Positions 1-10,030 of a stretch of 36,701 nucleotides of DNA are shown piece by piece. The notes below the pieces were generated by a model. The model did not search any database. It saw nothing but the letters and a program-made list of their open reading frames with translations, and was not told the DNA's origin. Source of the stretch: an uncultured Arenicella sp. (lineage in GTDB: Bacteria; Pseudomonadota; Gammaproteobacteria; Arenicellales; Arenicellaceae); NCBI GenBank assembly GCA_937918955.1, contig CAKZRZ010000220.1, positions 1-36,701 of the forward strand, read 5' to 3'. A program made the translations under genes and the position numbers. The first letter of the stretch is position 1; each line of letters begins with the position of its first letter.

Positions 1-102
1 CTAGCAACAAGTTTGGCCGCGATACTTAGCTATTTACGAATCAACAGTTTAATTGTGGTGCTGGCAAGTACAGCCGTGTTTTTTCTAATTCGTTTTACGT
101 GA
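1..102 (+). CDS. C-terminal fragment of a small membrane protein, probably AzlD-type branched-chain amino acid exporter subunit (5' truncated by window edge)
   Basis: Frame 1 is open from base 1 to TGA 100-102: LATSLAAILSYLRINSLIVVLASTAVFFLIRFT*. Hydrophobic tail resembling AzlD C-termini. Not in the ORF track because the start lies outside the window. Confidence 0.5.
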   Translation, partial: LATSLAAILSYLRINSLIVVLASTAVFFLIRFT

Positions 103-132
103 GCCTGCATCGAATTAGCCGCTCTTTAGACA

Positions 133-164
133 AAAAAATACCTCGTCATTGCGAGGTATTTTTA
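133..164. terminator. Bidirectional rho-independent terminator between convergent genes
   Basis: AAATACCTCG (136-145) / TCATTG loop / CGAGGTATTT (152-161), with A-tract before and T-tract after. Confidence 0.85.
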
Positions 165-184
165 ACAAATTCAGTTATGTCAAT

Positions 185-496
185 CTAGCTATCGCGCTGA
201 GTGATTTCTACTAGATGATAACCAAATTGTGTTTGAACAGGGCCATGAACTTTGCCAACTTCTTCGTTGAATACTACTCGATCAAATTCAGGAACCATCA
301 TGCCTGGGCCGAAACTTCCTAAATCCCCGCCTTGCTTTCCAGATGGGCATTGAGAGTGCTCAGCTGCAGCCGCCTCAAAAGTTTGCTCGCCAGCGTTTAT
401 CTTAATTTGAAGATCCAAACATGCTTGTTCAGTGGACACCAAAATGTGTCGTGCAGATGCCGTAGTCATTGTGTTGTAAAACCTGTCATTTTTCAA
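185..496 (-). CDS. Parvulin-type peptidyl-prolyl cis-trans isomerase (PpiC-like); likely start at the internal MTTASARHILV
   Basis: ARHILVSTEQACLDL..AAAAEHSQCPSGKQGGDLGSFGPGMMVPEFDRVVF..GPVQTQFGYHLVEI matches the parvulin signature. Confidence 0.93.
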   Translation of the reverse strand: MKNDRFYNTMTTASARHILVSTEQACLDLQIKINAGEQTFEAAAAEHSQCPSGKQGGDLGSFGPGMMVPEFDRVVFNEEVGKVHGPVQTQFGYHLVEITQRDS

Positions 497-597
497 AGAC
501 GCGCATAATACTTACTTTGCAACACGAATCCCAGTTACAATCTCTAAAAAATGCGCTTTGAAGCAAAATAATTCACAGAAACTGGCCAAAATTAGCC

Positions 598-1569
598 TTG
601 AATACACGTCTTTTTAAAATACTCAGAATTGTCGTCACAATTTGCCTGTTAGGAGTGGTTTTTTACCTTGCTGACTTGTTCTCGGCTGAGGGCCGCCAGC
701 GTCTATTTGATACCCTCAGAAACGCCGATTTACAATTGCTTTTCGCGGCCTTTTTGCTAGGCGTTCTGATCAACATGGTGAGCGCGTTTAAATGGTATTT
801 GCTAACTCGTTCTCAATCATTAGGAGCGGGCTATTGGCGAATATTTGCTTATTATTTGGTCGGCCAATTTTACAATATGTTTCTACCAACCAGTGTTGGC
901 GGGGATCTGATTCGCTCGTATGAGTTAGGGCGTTTTACTGGTCGTCAAGCTGATTCCTTAGCGTCGGTTTTTGTTGAGCGCTACACGGGGGTTATTACCT
1001 TGCTGTTTGTAGCCATGGTTGCGGTGCTATCGCAGCTAGCGCGATTTAATCAGCAGTTTATTCTTTTTACGCTTGGCGCATTCGTGCTTGGTTTGGGCGT
1101 GATCGCCTGGTTGGTTTTTGATCAGAGGCTGTATCATGTGGTTCGAGATTTCACTCAAACACGTTTTGCTGCTAGCAAAGGGCTGTTCTTAAAGCTCGAC
1201 AGGTTGTTGGCGTCAATAGATGCGTATAAGAACAAGCCCGTGACCATCGCTGTCGCTTTCCTTAATTCTTTGCTGTTTTACTTTGTTGCTGTGCTTAACG
1301 TTTTAATTTGTGCTTGGGTATTTAGCCCTGAAGTTCTGTTTGTAGACATTTTGATTGCAACTCCGATTATCATGCTGATAATGAATTTGCCCATTTCCTT
1401 AGGGAATATCGGTTTGATGGAGGTGGGTTATGTGAGCGTTCTGGCCTTACTTGGTTATGGCGCGGAGTTGGCTTTGGCGATTATGGTTCTGATGCGTTTA
1501 AAGTCAGTGTTCGATGCTGCTCTAGGGGGGCTATTGCACCCAATATTTGTGACGAAAAAGCATGAATAG
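598..1569 (+). CDS. Flippase-like / lysylphosphatidylglycerol synthase TM-domain (UPF0104) integral membrane protein
   Basis: Multiple TM helices; 'YYLVGQFYNMFLPTSVGGDLIRSYELGR' and 'LPISLGNIGLMEVGYV' motifs of the family. TTG start. Confidence 0.85.
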   Translation: MNTRLFKILRIVVTICLLGVVFYLADLFSAEGRQRLFDTLRNADLQLLFAAFLLGVLINMVSAFKWYLLTRSQSLGAGYWRIFAYYLVGQFYNMFLPTSVGGDLIRSYELGRFTGRQADSLASVFVERYTGVITLLFVAMVAVLSQLARFNQQFILFTLGAFVLGLGVIAWLVFDQRLYHVVRDFTQTRFAASKGLFLKLDRLLASIDAYKNKPVTIAVAFLNSLLFYFVAVLNVLICAWVFSPEVLFVDILIATPIIMLIMNLPISLGNIGLMEVGYVSVLALLGYGAELALAIMVLMRLKSVFDAALGGLLHPIFVTKKHE

Positions 1570-1646
1570 TCTATCATTGCGGCTTTATAGCTAAATCGCT
1601 CAATTAGAGTGATTTAGTAGCTTTTGACTCAACTATTTTACAGATC

Positions 1647-2972
1647 ATGAATATTTCAATCGTTGGAACCGGTTATGTTGGCCTAGTTACTGGAACCTGT
1701 TTTGCTGATGTCGGTAATCAGGTGCTTTGTGTCGATAAAGACCAGAGTAAAATCGATATGCTTTTGGGCGGCAAGATTCCAATTTTCGAGCCTGGACTGG
1801 AAGATTTGGTTAAGAACAGTGTCGACCAACAACGTTTAAAATTCGCAACCGACATCCAAGCCGCAGTCGACCATGCACAAATTATCTTTATAGCGGTGGG
1901 CACACCGCCCGACGAAGATGGCTCGGCTGACTTATCGCATGTACTCGCAGTAGCAAAGTCCATAGGCCAGAGTTTATCTGAATACCGGACGGTGGTGACT
2001 AAGTCTACCGTACCTGTCGGCACCGCTGAGAAAGTACGATCGGCCATTCAAGCCGAGCTTAATGAGCGCGGCGTTAATATTGAGTTCAGTGTTGCATCTA
2101 ACCCCGAGTTCTTAAAGGAAGGTGCGGCGATCGAGGATTTCATGAAGCCCGATCGTGTAGTGATAGGCGCCGATGATGAGCGAGCCGTTGAGATCATGCG
2201 CGAGCTTTATGCGCCCTTTAATCGAAATCACGAGCGTCTGATCGTCATGGATATTCCGTCGGCTGAGCTGACCAAATACGCAGCTAATGCCATGCTCGCG
2301 ACCAAGATTTCTTTTATGAATGAATTGTCTAACCTCGCCGAATTACTTGATGCCGATATCGAATTGGTACGACAAGGTATTGGTTCAGACCCTAGAATTG
2401 GTTATCACTTTATCTACCCTGGCTGTGGTTATGGCGGCTCTTGTTTCCCTAAAGATGTTCAAGCTTTGCATCGTACTGCACGACAAAACGGTTATGAAGC
2501 GAGAATTCTCGACGCCGTAGAAGCCGTAAACCAAGACCAAAAGTCAGTGCTATTACACAAAATTGATGGCCATATGGGCGCCAATTTAAGCGGTAAGACA
2601 TTTGCTGTCTGGGGGCTTGCGTTTAAGCCTAATACTGACGACATGCGAGAAGCACCGAGCCGAGTAATTATTGATGGTTTGCTCGCTCGCGGCGCAAAAA
2701 TCAAAGCTTTCGACCCAGTTGCAACTGAAGAAGCCAGACACCTTTACGCTAACAATGAATCCGTGAGTTTTTGTACTGATTTATACCAAGCAACCGAAGG
2801 CGCTGACGCGTTAGTATTGGTCACAGAATGGAAAACTTTTCGAAGTCCTGACTTTGCGCGTTTGAAAGGTCAGCTGACCGATAGCGTGATTTTTGACGGC
2901 CGCAATATATATGACCCAGCTGCGCTCGAGAAGTTAGGCTTCAAGTACTATGGCATCGGGCGCTCGAACTAA
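1647..2972 (+). CDS. ugd: UDP-glucose 6-dehydrogenase
   Basis: [72 protein letters not shown]. Confidence 0.97.
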   Translation: MNISIVGTGYVGLVTGTCFADVGNQVLCVDKDQSKIDMLLGGKIPIFEPGLEDLVKNSVDQQRLKFATDIQAAVDHAQIIFIAVGTPPDEDGSADLSHVLAVAKSIGQSLSEYRTVVTKSTVPVGTAEKVRSAIQAELNERGVNIEFSVASNPEFLKEGAAIEDFMKPDRVVIGADDERAVEIMRELYAPFNRNHERLIVMDIPSAELTKYAANAMLATKISFMNELSNLAELLDADIELVRQGIGSDPRIGYHFIYPGCGYGGSCFPKDVQALHRTARQNGYEARILDAVEAVNQDQKSVLLHKIDGHMGANLSGKTFAVWGLAFKPNTDDMREAPSRVIIDGLLARGAKIKAFDPVATEEARHLYANNESVSFCTDLYQATEGADALVLVTEWKTFRSPDFARLKGQLTDSVIFDGRNIYDPAALEKLGFKYYGIGRSN

Positions 2973-3018
2973 ACTTTGATATGCTTAGAATGTTCGCCGC
3001 TTATAAACGATATGCATT

Positions 3019-3966
3019 ATGAAACTTCATAATAAACAGTTCTCAGAGATAAAGACCCTAGTGGTAGGCGATGTGATGCTTGATCGCTACTGGTTTGGCA
3101 GCGTTGACCGTATTTCACCGGAAGCACCTGTGCCTGTGCTTGCTGTTAAGCGTGAAGAGTGTCGCGCTGGCGGTGCCGCAAATGTGGCTCACAATCTATT
3201 GGCGCTGGGTGCTCAGAGTAATTTGTTGTCGGTAGTTGGCGACGATGAAGCTGGGCGCGAAATTGACAATATTATTGCGAGCTATGGAGCGACCACTACG
3301 CTTATAGTTGACCCATCGATTAAGACCATTGTTAAGCTTCGAATGGTGGCTCAGAATCAGCAACTATTAAGAGCTGATTTTGATGAAAAGCCAAGCGAAG
3401 AAGTACTCAGTCAATGTTTAGACGATTACCGAAATGCCTTGAAAAGTACGGATGTGGTAATACTGTCAGATTATGGTAAGGGCGGCTTAACGCATGTGAC
3501 ACAGATGATTAGCGCCGCTCGAGAACAAGCTATACCTGTGATCATTGACCCAAAGGGCAGTGACTACTCTCGTTATCGTGGCGCGACTCTGATTACCCCT
3601 AATATGAAAGAGTTTGAAGCGGTAGTTGGGACTTGTCAGTCTGAAGCAGACTTTGCTCAAAAAGCCCGCCAATTGCGCCAAGACTTAGAGCTCGAGTATT
3701 TATTGGTGACCCGCAGCGAAAAAGGTATGAGCCTTTTCGGCGAAGATGGCTCACAGATCGATTCACCTGCTACGGCATTAGAAGTCTATGACGTCAGTGG
3801 AGCTGGCGATACGGTCATTTCTTTAATGGCTTTAGCAACTGTTGCGGGCTTTGCCGAACAAGATAAATTAACTCTGGCGAATACTGTAGCGGGTATTGTT
3901 GTTGGCAAACTCGGTACCGCGGTAGCAAGCATTGACGAAGTTATTGCTAAACTTGAAGAGCAGTAG
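3019..3966 (+). CDS. D-glycero-beta-D-manno-heptose-7-phosphate kinase (stand-alone RfaE1/HldA-type kinase domain, PfkB family)
   Basis: LVVGDVMLDRYWFGSVDRISPEAPVPVLAV; RAGGAANVAHNL; VYDVSGAGDTVIS. Stops after the kinase domain with no nucleotidyltransferase. Confidence 0.93.
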   Translation: MKLHNKQFSEIKTLVVGDVMLDRYWFGSVDRISPEAPVPVLAVKREECRAGGAANVAHNLLALGAQSNLLSVVGDDEAGREIDNIIASYGATTTLIVDPSIKTIVKLRMVAQNQQLLRADFDEKPSEEVLSQCLDDYRNALKSTDVVILSDYGKGGLTHVTQMISAAREQAIPVIIDPKGSDYSRYRGATLITPNMKEFEAVVGTCQSEADFAQKARQLRQDLELEYLLVTRSEKGMSLFGEDGSQIDSPATALEVYDVSGAGDTVISLMALATVAGFAEQDKLTLANTVAGIVVGKLGTAVASIDEVIAKLEEQ

Positions 3967-4040
3967 GGCGAAGGAATTCGCAAAGCTAAATGGCTTAAGC
4001 AACTGTAGATAAATTAACGAAGTAGGAATAGGTAAATCAC

Positions 4041-5024
4041 ATGATTATCGTAACAGGCGGTGCCGGCTTTATCGGTTCGAACATTGTTCGAGGTTTGAAT
4101 AAACGAGGTCTGAATAACATCTTGGTTGTTGATGACTTGAGTGACGGCAATAAGGTTCGAAATATCGAAGATTGCGATATTGAAGACTACATGGACAAAG
4201 ACGAGTTCTTGCGCCGAATTAATGAAGGCATGGAGTTCGGTGGCCCAACCGCGTTGTATCACCAGGGCGCATGTTCTGACACCATGGAAACTGATGGTCG
4301 CTATATCATGCAGACCAACTATGAGTACTCTAAGTCGCTTTATCACTATTGTGGTGAGCACAGTATTCCTTATATTTATGCCTCATCGGCGTCGGTGTAC
4401 GGTGGTGGCGAGACGTTTAAGGAAGACCCTCAGTATGAGCAAGCTCTTAATGCCTATGCATACTCCAAGCTATTGTTCGATCGATATGTCCGCAAGAACA
4501 CGCATGTGTCAGATTCTCAAGTTGTCGGACTACGCTATTTCAACGTTTATGGCAAAGGTGAAGAACATAAAGGGCGCATGGCATCAGTGGCCTATCACTT
4601 TTTTAATCAATATCATGAGCAAGGCTTTGTGAAGTTGTTTGATGGCAGTGGCGGCTACGAGGCTGGCGAGCAGTTACGAGACTTCGTTTGGGTTGATGAT
4701 GTGGTCGACGTGAATCTACATTTTTTAGAACACCCAGAGGCACAAGGCACTTTTAACGTAGGCACTGGCCGCGCGCAAAGCTTTAACGATGTAGCGACAG
4801 CTGTGCTGAATACCCTAGAAGCGACAAGTAAGACAACCGAGGAATGGGTTGCCGAAGGTAAAATTCAATACATTGATTTCCCCCAAGCTTTAGTGGGCAA
4901 GTATCAGAGCTATACCAAGGCCGATTTGACCAACCTCACGATGTACGGCGAATACAATAAGAATTTTGCCACTGTTGAGCAGGGCGTAGAGCGTTACGTT
5001 GCGCAGTTGGCCGCAGCCCGTTAA
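4041..5024 (+). CDS. hldD: ADP-L-glycero-D-manno-heptose-6-epimerase
   Basis: MIIVTGGAGFIGSNIVRGLN; YQGACSDT-like 'YHQGACSDTMETDGRYIMQTNYEYSK'; YASSASVYGGG; GLRYFNVYGKGEEHKGRMASVA. Confidence 0.97.
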   Translation: MIIVTGGAGFIGSNIVRGLNKRGLNNILVVDDLSDGNKVRNIEDCDIEDYMDKDEFLRRINEGMEFGGPTALYHQGACSDTMETDGRYIMQTNYEYSKSLYHYCGEHSIPYIYASSASVYGGGETFKEDPQYEQALNAYAYSKLLFDRYVRKNTHVSDSQVVGLRYFNVYGKGEEHKGRMASVAYHFFNQYHEQGFVKLFDGSGGYEAGEQLRDFVWVDDVVDVNLHFLEHPEAQGTFNVGTGRAQSFNDVATAVLNTLEATSKTTEEWVAEGKIQYIDFPQALVGKYQSYTKADLTNLTMYGEYNKNFATVEQGVERYVAQLAAAR

Positions 5025-5051
5025 CGTTTGATCTTAAGTAGATTTTAGAAA

Positions 5052-5852
5052 ATGGCGTTGGTAGCTATTTATGACTCAGGTGTCGGCGGCCTGAGTATTG
5101 CCCATGAGGTGCTACGCACAAGCCCGGAGCATGACTATATTTTTCTGAGCGACAACCAAGCGTTTCCCTACGGCACAAAGGAAAAACAGGATTTACTCGA
5201 TAGATCACTCGCGATCATTAGTCGATTGGATGAGAACTTTTGTATCGATGTGCTAATCGTAGCCTGCAATACGGCCAGCACGGTGGTGTTGCCGATGTTA
5301 CGAGAGCGGTTCGATTTCGACGTTATTGGTGTCGTCCCGGCGATCAAACCGGCGGCCCAGCTTTCGAAAACTAAACACATTTGTCTCTTGGCTACCCCTG
5401 GTACTATTGAGCGATCGTATACTGATGAATTGATCGAGCGCTTCGCTTCTAATTGCAAAATCACTAAAATTGGTTCCAGCGAACTAGTATTGATTGCCGA
5501 AGACAAGCTTTATGGGCGCACGCTTGATCAATCTCAATTAGACACCATATTGGAACCAGTAATTGAAAATACTGAGATCGATGTGTTGGTTTTGGCCTGT
5601 ACGCATTTCCCACTTTTACGAGATGAGATTGAGAAGTGTTTCTTGCGTAATGCTCGAAGCGTACGTTTGGTCGACTCTGGTGAGGCAATCGCCAAGCGTT
5701 TAGTGTCAATCGTTGGTGAATCACAACAGATCGCCAATGCAAATGCTTCTGTAATTCGTACTGCACTTGTCAGCGCCCCAATTAATCAAGAGCGCTTCAC
5801 TCATACCTTAGCTGACTATGGTTTTGACGAGCTTCAATTGTTATCAGTTTAA
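5052..5852 (+). CDS. murI: Glutamate racemase
   Basis: IYDSGVGGLSI; SDNQAFPYGTK; IVACNTAST; VLACTHFPLL. Confidence 0.96.
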   Translation: MALVAIYDSGVGGLSIAHEVLRTSPEHDYIFLSDNQAFPYGTKEKQDLLDRSLAIISRLDENFCIDVLIVACNTASTVVLPMLRERFDFDVIGVVPAIKPAAQLSKTKHICLLATPGTIERSYTDELIERFASNCKITKIGSSELVLIAEDKLYGRTLDQSQLDTILEPVIENTEIDVLVLACTHFPLLRDEIEKCFLRNARSVRLVDSGEAIAKRLVSIVGESQQIANANASVIRTALVSAPINQERFTHTLADYGFDELQLLSV

Positions 5853-5871
5853 TCTTAATCGTTAAAATAAA

Positions 5872-6324
5872 ATGCCCCACGAACATTATTCACTTCTTCT
5901 GAAGCAGGCCGAAGCCTTAATAGATTCTGAGCCTGACTTTATTGCTAATACCGCTAATTTGGCTTCTTTGCTATTTAATAATCTTGAAAATGTTAACTGG
6001 GCTGGCTTTTATCTGTTTAGAGACAATGAGCTGGTGCTAGGGCCGTTTAATGGGCAAGTTGCTTGCACGCGTATACCTATAGGAAAAGGTGTCTGTGGAA
6101 CGGCATTTGAGAAGCAGGAGACCTTAGTTGTCGCGGATGTACACGCGTTTGAGGGGCATATCGCCTGCGATGCCGCGAGTGAATCTGAACTTGTGGTGCC
6201 CTTTACAACCCGAGATTTCCGTGGTGTCTTGGATATCGATAGCCCAGTGCTTAAGCGTTTCGGTGATGCGGAAAAGGTCTTGTTTGAAGGGATAGTTGAG
6301 CTTCTAGAGCAAGGTCATAAGTAG
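5872..6324 (+). CDS. msrC: GAF-domain free methionine-(R)-sulfoxide reductase
   Basis: NVNWAGFYLFRDNELVLGPFNGQVACTRIPIGKGVCGTA..GHIACDAASESELVVPF, including the fRMsr cysteines. Confidence 0.93.
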   Translation: MPHEHYSLLLKQAEALIDSEPDFIANTANLASLLFNNLENVNWAGFYLFRDNELVLGPFNGQVACTRIPIGKGVCGTAFEKQETLVVADVHAFEGHIACDAASESELVVPFTTRDFRGVLDIDSPVLKRFGDAEKVLFEGIVELLEQGHK

Positions 6325-6341
6325 ACGATAAGACACGATTT

Positions 6342-6370
6342 TTGACAATTGTGCGACACACTTTTACAGT
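6342..6370 (+). promoter_or_regulatory. Candidate sigma70 promoter upstream of the 6436-6696 ORF
   Basis: TTGACA (6342-6347), 17-bp spacer, TACAGT (6365-6370). Confidence 0.45.
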
Positions 6371-6435
6371 TTTTCTGGCCTGTTGAGATATGATTTTAAT
6401 ACCCACTAATAGACAAAGTGTTTATCTAATCTGTT

Positions 6436-6696
6436 TTGAACCACGTAAAAGTACAATTAAAGAACATCAAGTTATCTCAGTTAAATACTGAGTGCCTGAG
6501 ATTGGTCGCGTCTTATTTACGTGTATTGAAGCACCACAATGGCACGATCCTTAGAATGCAAGATGAGGATATTTTGTTGAAGATATCTGATTACTCGCAC
6601 CGCACAGGTAATCAAGAACTCAAGAACCTTTATGCTCGCCTAAAGCAAGAAATGAGGCAGGCACTGTTAGAATCAAAAGAATCCGGTAATCGATAA
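6436..6696 (+). CDS. Small orphan protein (86 aa), no recognised domain
   Basis: Open frame with TTG start and no obvious Shine-Dalgarno; soluble helical composition; gapless weak similarity to the product of 15835-16218. Confidence 0.6.
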   Translation: MNHVKVQLKNIKLSQLNTECLRLVASYLRVLKHHNGTILRMQDEDILLKISDYSHRTGNQELKNLYARLKQEMRQALLESKESGNR

Positions 6697-6731
6697 GCGA
6701 TTATCTGAACAATAGAGTCGCGAAAAGGTTT

Positions 6732-7844
6732 TTAGCTGTAGCGCCGGTAAGCGCGAACTAAGAGGGCAATAACAGTAATTATCAGCAGCAAATAAGTGAT
6801 TACAAATCCACGATCGGCCAACACGTTGAAGAATGACTTCTTGAGCAGTCTAAGGCCTGTAGCGCGTTGAATCTTTGTGTGAATAAGTTGCTTGGGTTTT
6901 ACTGATAAGTATTGTTCAAGCTCATTTTCGTGCACAAGCTTACTCTCAATTAGAGCCCATGTTCCATCAACAAGCGGAAGGTCAAGCCGAACCTGTTCAA
7001 GTGATTTACTCGGAGGGAAGTCCTCGCTTAAAAAACTCAAGGGTATAAAAAGCTCGGTGATTGAAGACTCTTGTTTATTTGTACCTTGGCTGACACGCAT
7101 GTTCGCGCTCGCTTTTACGCTAAAGCCATGATGTTCGGTTTGGTAAAAAAACTGGTAGTCGTCCCAGGCTTCGTTTGAGTCAGGAGCGCTAAGCTTAAAA
7201 TATACGCCGGCTAAGCCTGTGGTACTTGAAGTGAGTCTTGGGCTAACGATAAAGGGGTCGCCTGCGGCTATCTCAAACTTTTGGAGAGTCCCATCTAGGT
7301 CATTCATACTCCATTCATTTAGTGCAAGAACTTGCCCTTTGACGGGTAGTTGTTTGAGCCCGTTAAGAAGTTCTATCGGCTCCACTGACTTAGAAGTTGT
7401 TAATGATTCATCGGTACTAATGGCGTTCGATAGATCTATTTGGCATGAAAGGCAGTCAACAAGATCGATTCTTAGCGTACTGCTTGCAATTGCGTCTGCT
7501 GGTAGCTTGAGTTTTACCGGAAATGTATCAACCAAGTAGTTAGCTTTGTAGTATGGGTCAAAAATAGAATCTCTACTTTTGAAGAAAAGTTCCAATTTAA
7601 GGTCGGATATTCGCTGACCTAGGTCGATGGTCAGCTCGCCTGAGGTATTCGTTTGGCTGTCGAGTTCAACAATGAAAAAGGGGTCGACTCCGCTAACCTC
7701 ATAAGTGTTATCGGCGCGCTTGCTCAGGTCATTTGTGCTTGCTAGTTCAGATGAGGTAGCAGAGGCGCTAAATCCAAATAGGGAAATCCAAAGACCAAAA
7801 GCAATTTGAACAGACCGTGGAATAAAATTGGGGGACTTAGGCAT
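6732..7844 (-). CDS. Exported/membrane-anchored protein of unknown function (signal peptide, C-terminal TM helix)
   Basis: The track ORF starts at GTG 7871, but ATG 7844 (MPKSPNFIPRS...) has an AGAGG SD and lies just after the upstream gene's stop (7849-7851). C-terminal GFVITYLLLIITVIALLVRAYRRYS. Confidence 0.8.
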   Translation of the reverse strand: MPKSPNFIPRSVQIAFGLWISLFGFSASATSSELASTNDLSKRADNTYEVSGVDPFFIVELDSQTNTSGELTIDLGQRISDLKLELFFKSRDSIFDPYYKANYLVDTFPVKLKLPADAIASSTLRIDLVDCLSCQIDLSNAISTDESLTTSKSVEPIELLNGLKQLPVKGQVLALNEWSMNDLDGTLQKFEIAAGDPFIVSPRLTSSTTGLAGVYFKLSAPDSNEAWDDYQFFYQTEHHGFSVKASANMRVSQGTNKQESSITELFIPLSFLSEDFPPSKSLEQVRLDLPLVDGTWALIESKLVHENELEQYLSVKPKQLIHTKIQRATGLRLLKKSFFNVLADRGFVITYLLLIITVIALLVRAYRRYS

Positions 7845-7848
7845 AGCA

Positions 7849-9117
7849 TCAACCTCTTTGCCGCAGAACACGATAGGCGAAAAAACCCATTACTACTAAG
7901 AATAAAGAGCGCACCAGTTGAATGCTTTGAAATAAGTCTAGTGAGCTGCCGGCGGTGAGCTTATTGTAAAAACTTGGAAAGTGTCCCAGACCTATAAAGT
8001 CAGTGCTCAAAGGAGCTGCTAAAAACAGAGTGAATACTCCGCTATCGGTTTTTAGTAGCCAGAGAACAACCCAGGCTCCAGACAGCGCCACAAAGGGCAG
8101 AACAACCTTTTTGCCGTATTGAATAGTCAATATTGGCATTAGCACTAGCCATGCTGCGTAATGAACGCTGTGCACATTAAAGCCAAAATAAATAAAGAGT
8201 ACTACCGACGCGGATACAACAAAACGCTCGGCCTTAAGTTTGTAAGTAGTTTCCCATTGATAGATCGCCAGTGCTGCGAGACAAATAACAATGGGATAAA
8301 ACCAGTAATACCCGAGAGACAATAGTTTATTCAACGTATCTCCCTTGGTGATCGCGGTTGGATCAACAAAAAGTTGAATATCACCGCCGCTGAATTCTAT
8401 TAGCCAGTTGGGCAGCAGATATAATAAGCCAATGATGGTCGCACTACCAAGAAGCACAATAGTATTGCGCAGGTAGTGATCTTTATGGTCAATCAATGCC
8501 AGTAAAAAGAAAGGTGCAAAAAGAATGTTTATCTCTCGGCAGTGCAAAGAAACGGCAAAGAAAACGCTGGCAAAAAACACTCGATCGTATTTTAGTTGCA
8601 ATGCGGTCATTGCCAAAAAGAACAAACTTATGACTTCGAAACGACCGAAAATATAGGTTGAGAAAATTGTTAATGGATTGAACAGCCAAAGCAATAGAGC
8701 GATTCGCCGATGCTTCGGGTTTTCAACAAACTTCCAAATCACCATTGCCGTTGCGATATCAAATACTAGATAAGGCAACTTAAAGAAAAACAGGTGACGG
8801 TAAATATTGGGGTCGTTTAGAAAATAGCCATAGTCGACCATACTAGCGACGCTTTGTGTAGGGTCTGGTATGTGGAATAAACCGTCGGTAACGTCGATAA
8901 AAAGTGTCGAGAATGCGGCGAAGATAACCTCAATATAGAACACAACAAAGCGATGACTGTTGTCAAACCAATAGTCATTTTCAATTACATAAAACACACG
9001 CCGAGCCTCTGAAAACAGGTCAACGTGAGCGAAAAAAGGCATCAGCGCCAAGCGAAGCAAAAGCCCAGCGCCGAGGGCGAAGACTAAAAACTGACTGTTG
9101 CTAATTTCTTTCGGCAT
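7849..9117 (-). CDS. Multi-TM GT-C-like glycosyltransferase/mannosyltransferase-type membrane protein
   Basis: About 8-10 hydrophobic helices; 'HVDLFSEARRVFYVIEND', 'WLFNPLTIFSTYIFGRFEVISLFFLAM', 'HCREINILFAPFFL' are GT-C-like. Start placed at ATG 9117 (MPKEISN) after the upstream stop. Confidence 0.7.
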   Translation of the reverse strand: MPKEISNSQFLVFALGAGLLLRLALMPFFAHVDLFSEARRVFYVIENDYWFDNSHRFVVFYIEVIFAAFSTLFIDVTDGLFHIPDPTQSVASMVDYGYFLNDPNIYRHLFFFKLPYLVFDIATAMVIWKFVENPKHRRIALLLWLFNPLTIFSTYIFGRFEVISLFFLAMTALQLKYDRVFFASVFFAVSLHCREINILFAPFFLLALIDHKDHYLRNTIVLLGSATIIGLLYLLPNWLIEFSGGDIQLFVDPTAITKGDTLNKLLSLGYYWFYPIVICLAALAIYQWETTYKLKAERFVVSASVVLFIYFGFNVHSVHYAAWLVLMPILTIQYGKKVVLPFVALSGAWVVLWLLKTDSGVFTLFLAAPLSTDFIGLGHFPSFYNKLTAGSSLDLFQSIQLVRSLFLVVMGFFAYRVLRQRG

Positions 9118-9130
9118 TTTCCGCAAAGTT

Positions 9131-10006
9131 CTAGTTTCCTTTGAGAATGCGTTTAAGCCAGGTGATGGGAGGGAACTCATCGCCAGGTACTCTTTGAGGT
9201 TTTCGATTCATGTAGCCTCCGTCTTCGCAAACTTTTGTGGGATTAAGCTTAGGAAAATCTTCATTCGTAAAATAATGAGTCACTAGTGATTTGCGTGTTT
9301 TGCTTTTGTCTTTGATTGGGCTGCCGCCGTGAAACAATTGAGAATGCCATATAAAGACGTCGCCTTTCTCGGCCAAGAAGGTTTCAGCTTTTAATCCTCG
9401 TTGCTCAATTTCTTTATTGATATATTCTTCAAAGGCCGGCAATTCTTTATATACAATGTGCGTCGTTCCTTTCGAAAACAGATAGGGTCGAATCTTATGG
9501 CTACCAGGGAAGTAAGTTAAGGGACCATTATCTTCAGTGGTGTCCTCCAATGCAATCCAAGATGCCACCATTTTATTTGGTGTTGGTGAAGGCATGTAGA
9601 AGGTGTCAAAGTGGTATGCTTGTTGAGAGCCGTATTCGAAATTAAGGCTATTGCACACCATTGGAAATCCATTTAACAATTGCCCTAAGATCGGTGCTAA
9701 ACGTTCACCGACGACCAGTTCACGAATCTTCTGTTGGCTCAAAAAAAGATCATTCAGCTTGTATGGGTGCTCGCGCGCATCTGCAGGAGCTTCGGCAAGT
9801 CGCAGTCGCTGCTCATTGTCACTGCCTACAAAAATATCGACAACGTACTCAGGGCCTAAGCCTTCACGTTCGACCCAAAGCTGGTCGACCAGCTGATTAA
9901 TTTGCTCAATGTCTTTGTTGCTATAGAAATTCTTAAGCAGTACATAGCCGTTATCTTCCCAAGACTGTTTTTGTTCAGTAGATAAGTGAGCGTTTATAAA
10001 AGTCAT
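9131..10006 (-). CDS. Phytanoyl-CoA dioxygenase (PhyH) family Fe(II)/2-oxoglutarate oxygenase
   Basis: NGYVLLKNFYS; YHFDTFYMPSPTPNKMVASWIALEDTTEDNGPLTYFPGSHK; VFIWHSQLFHGGSPIKD: HxD and distal His present. Confidence 0.9.
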   Translation of the reverse strand: MTFINAHLSTEQKQSWEDNGYVLLKNFYSNKDIEQINQLVDQLWVEREGLGPEYVVDIFVGSDNEQRLRLAEAPADAREHPYKLNDLFLSQQKIRELVVGERLAPILGQLLNGFPMVCNSLNFEYGSQQAYHFDTFYMPSPTPNKMVASWIALEDTTEDNGPLTYFPGSHKIRPYLFSKGTTHIVYKELPAFEEYINKEIEQRGLKAETFLAEKGDVFIWHSQLFHGGSPIKDKSKTRKSLVTHYFTNEDFPKLNPTKVCEDGGYMNRKPQRVPGDEFPPITWLKRILKGN

Positions 10007-10030
10007 TTTCGTACGATTATATCGAGAGTT

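Noticed and set aside
4141-4632. 163-aa plus-strand ORF inside hldD in another frame
   Set aside because: Lies wholly within a confidently identified gene; composition looks like out-of-frame translation with no recognisable domain.
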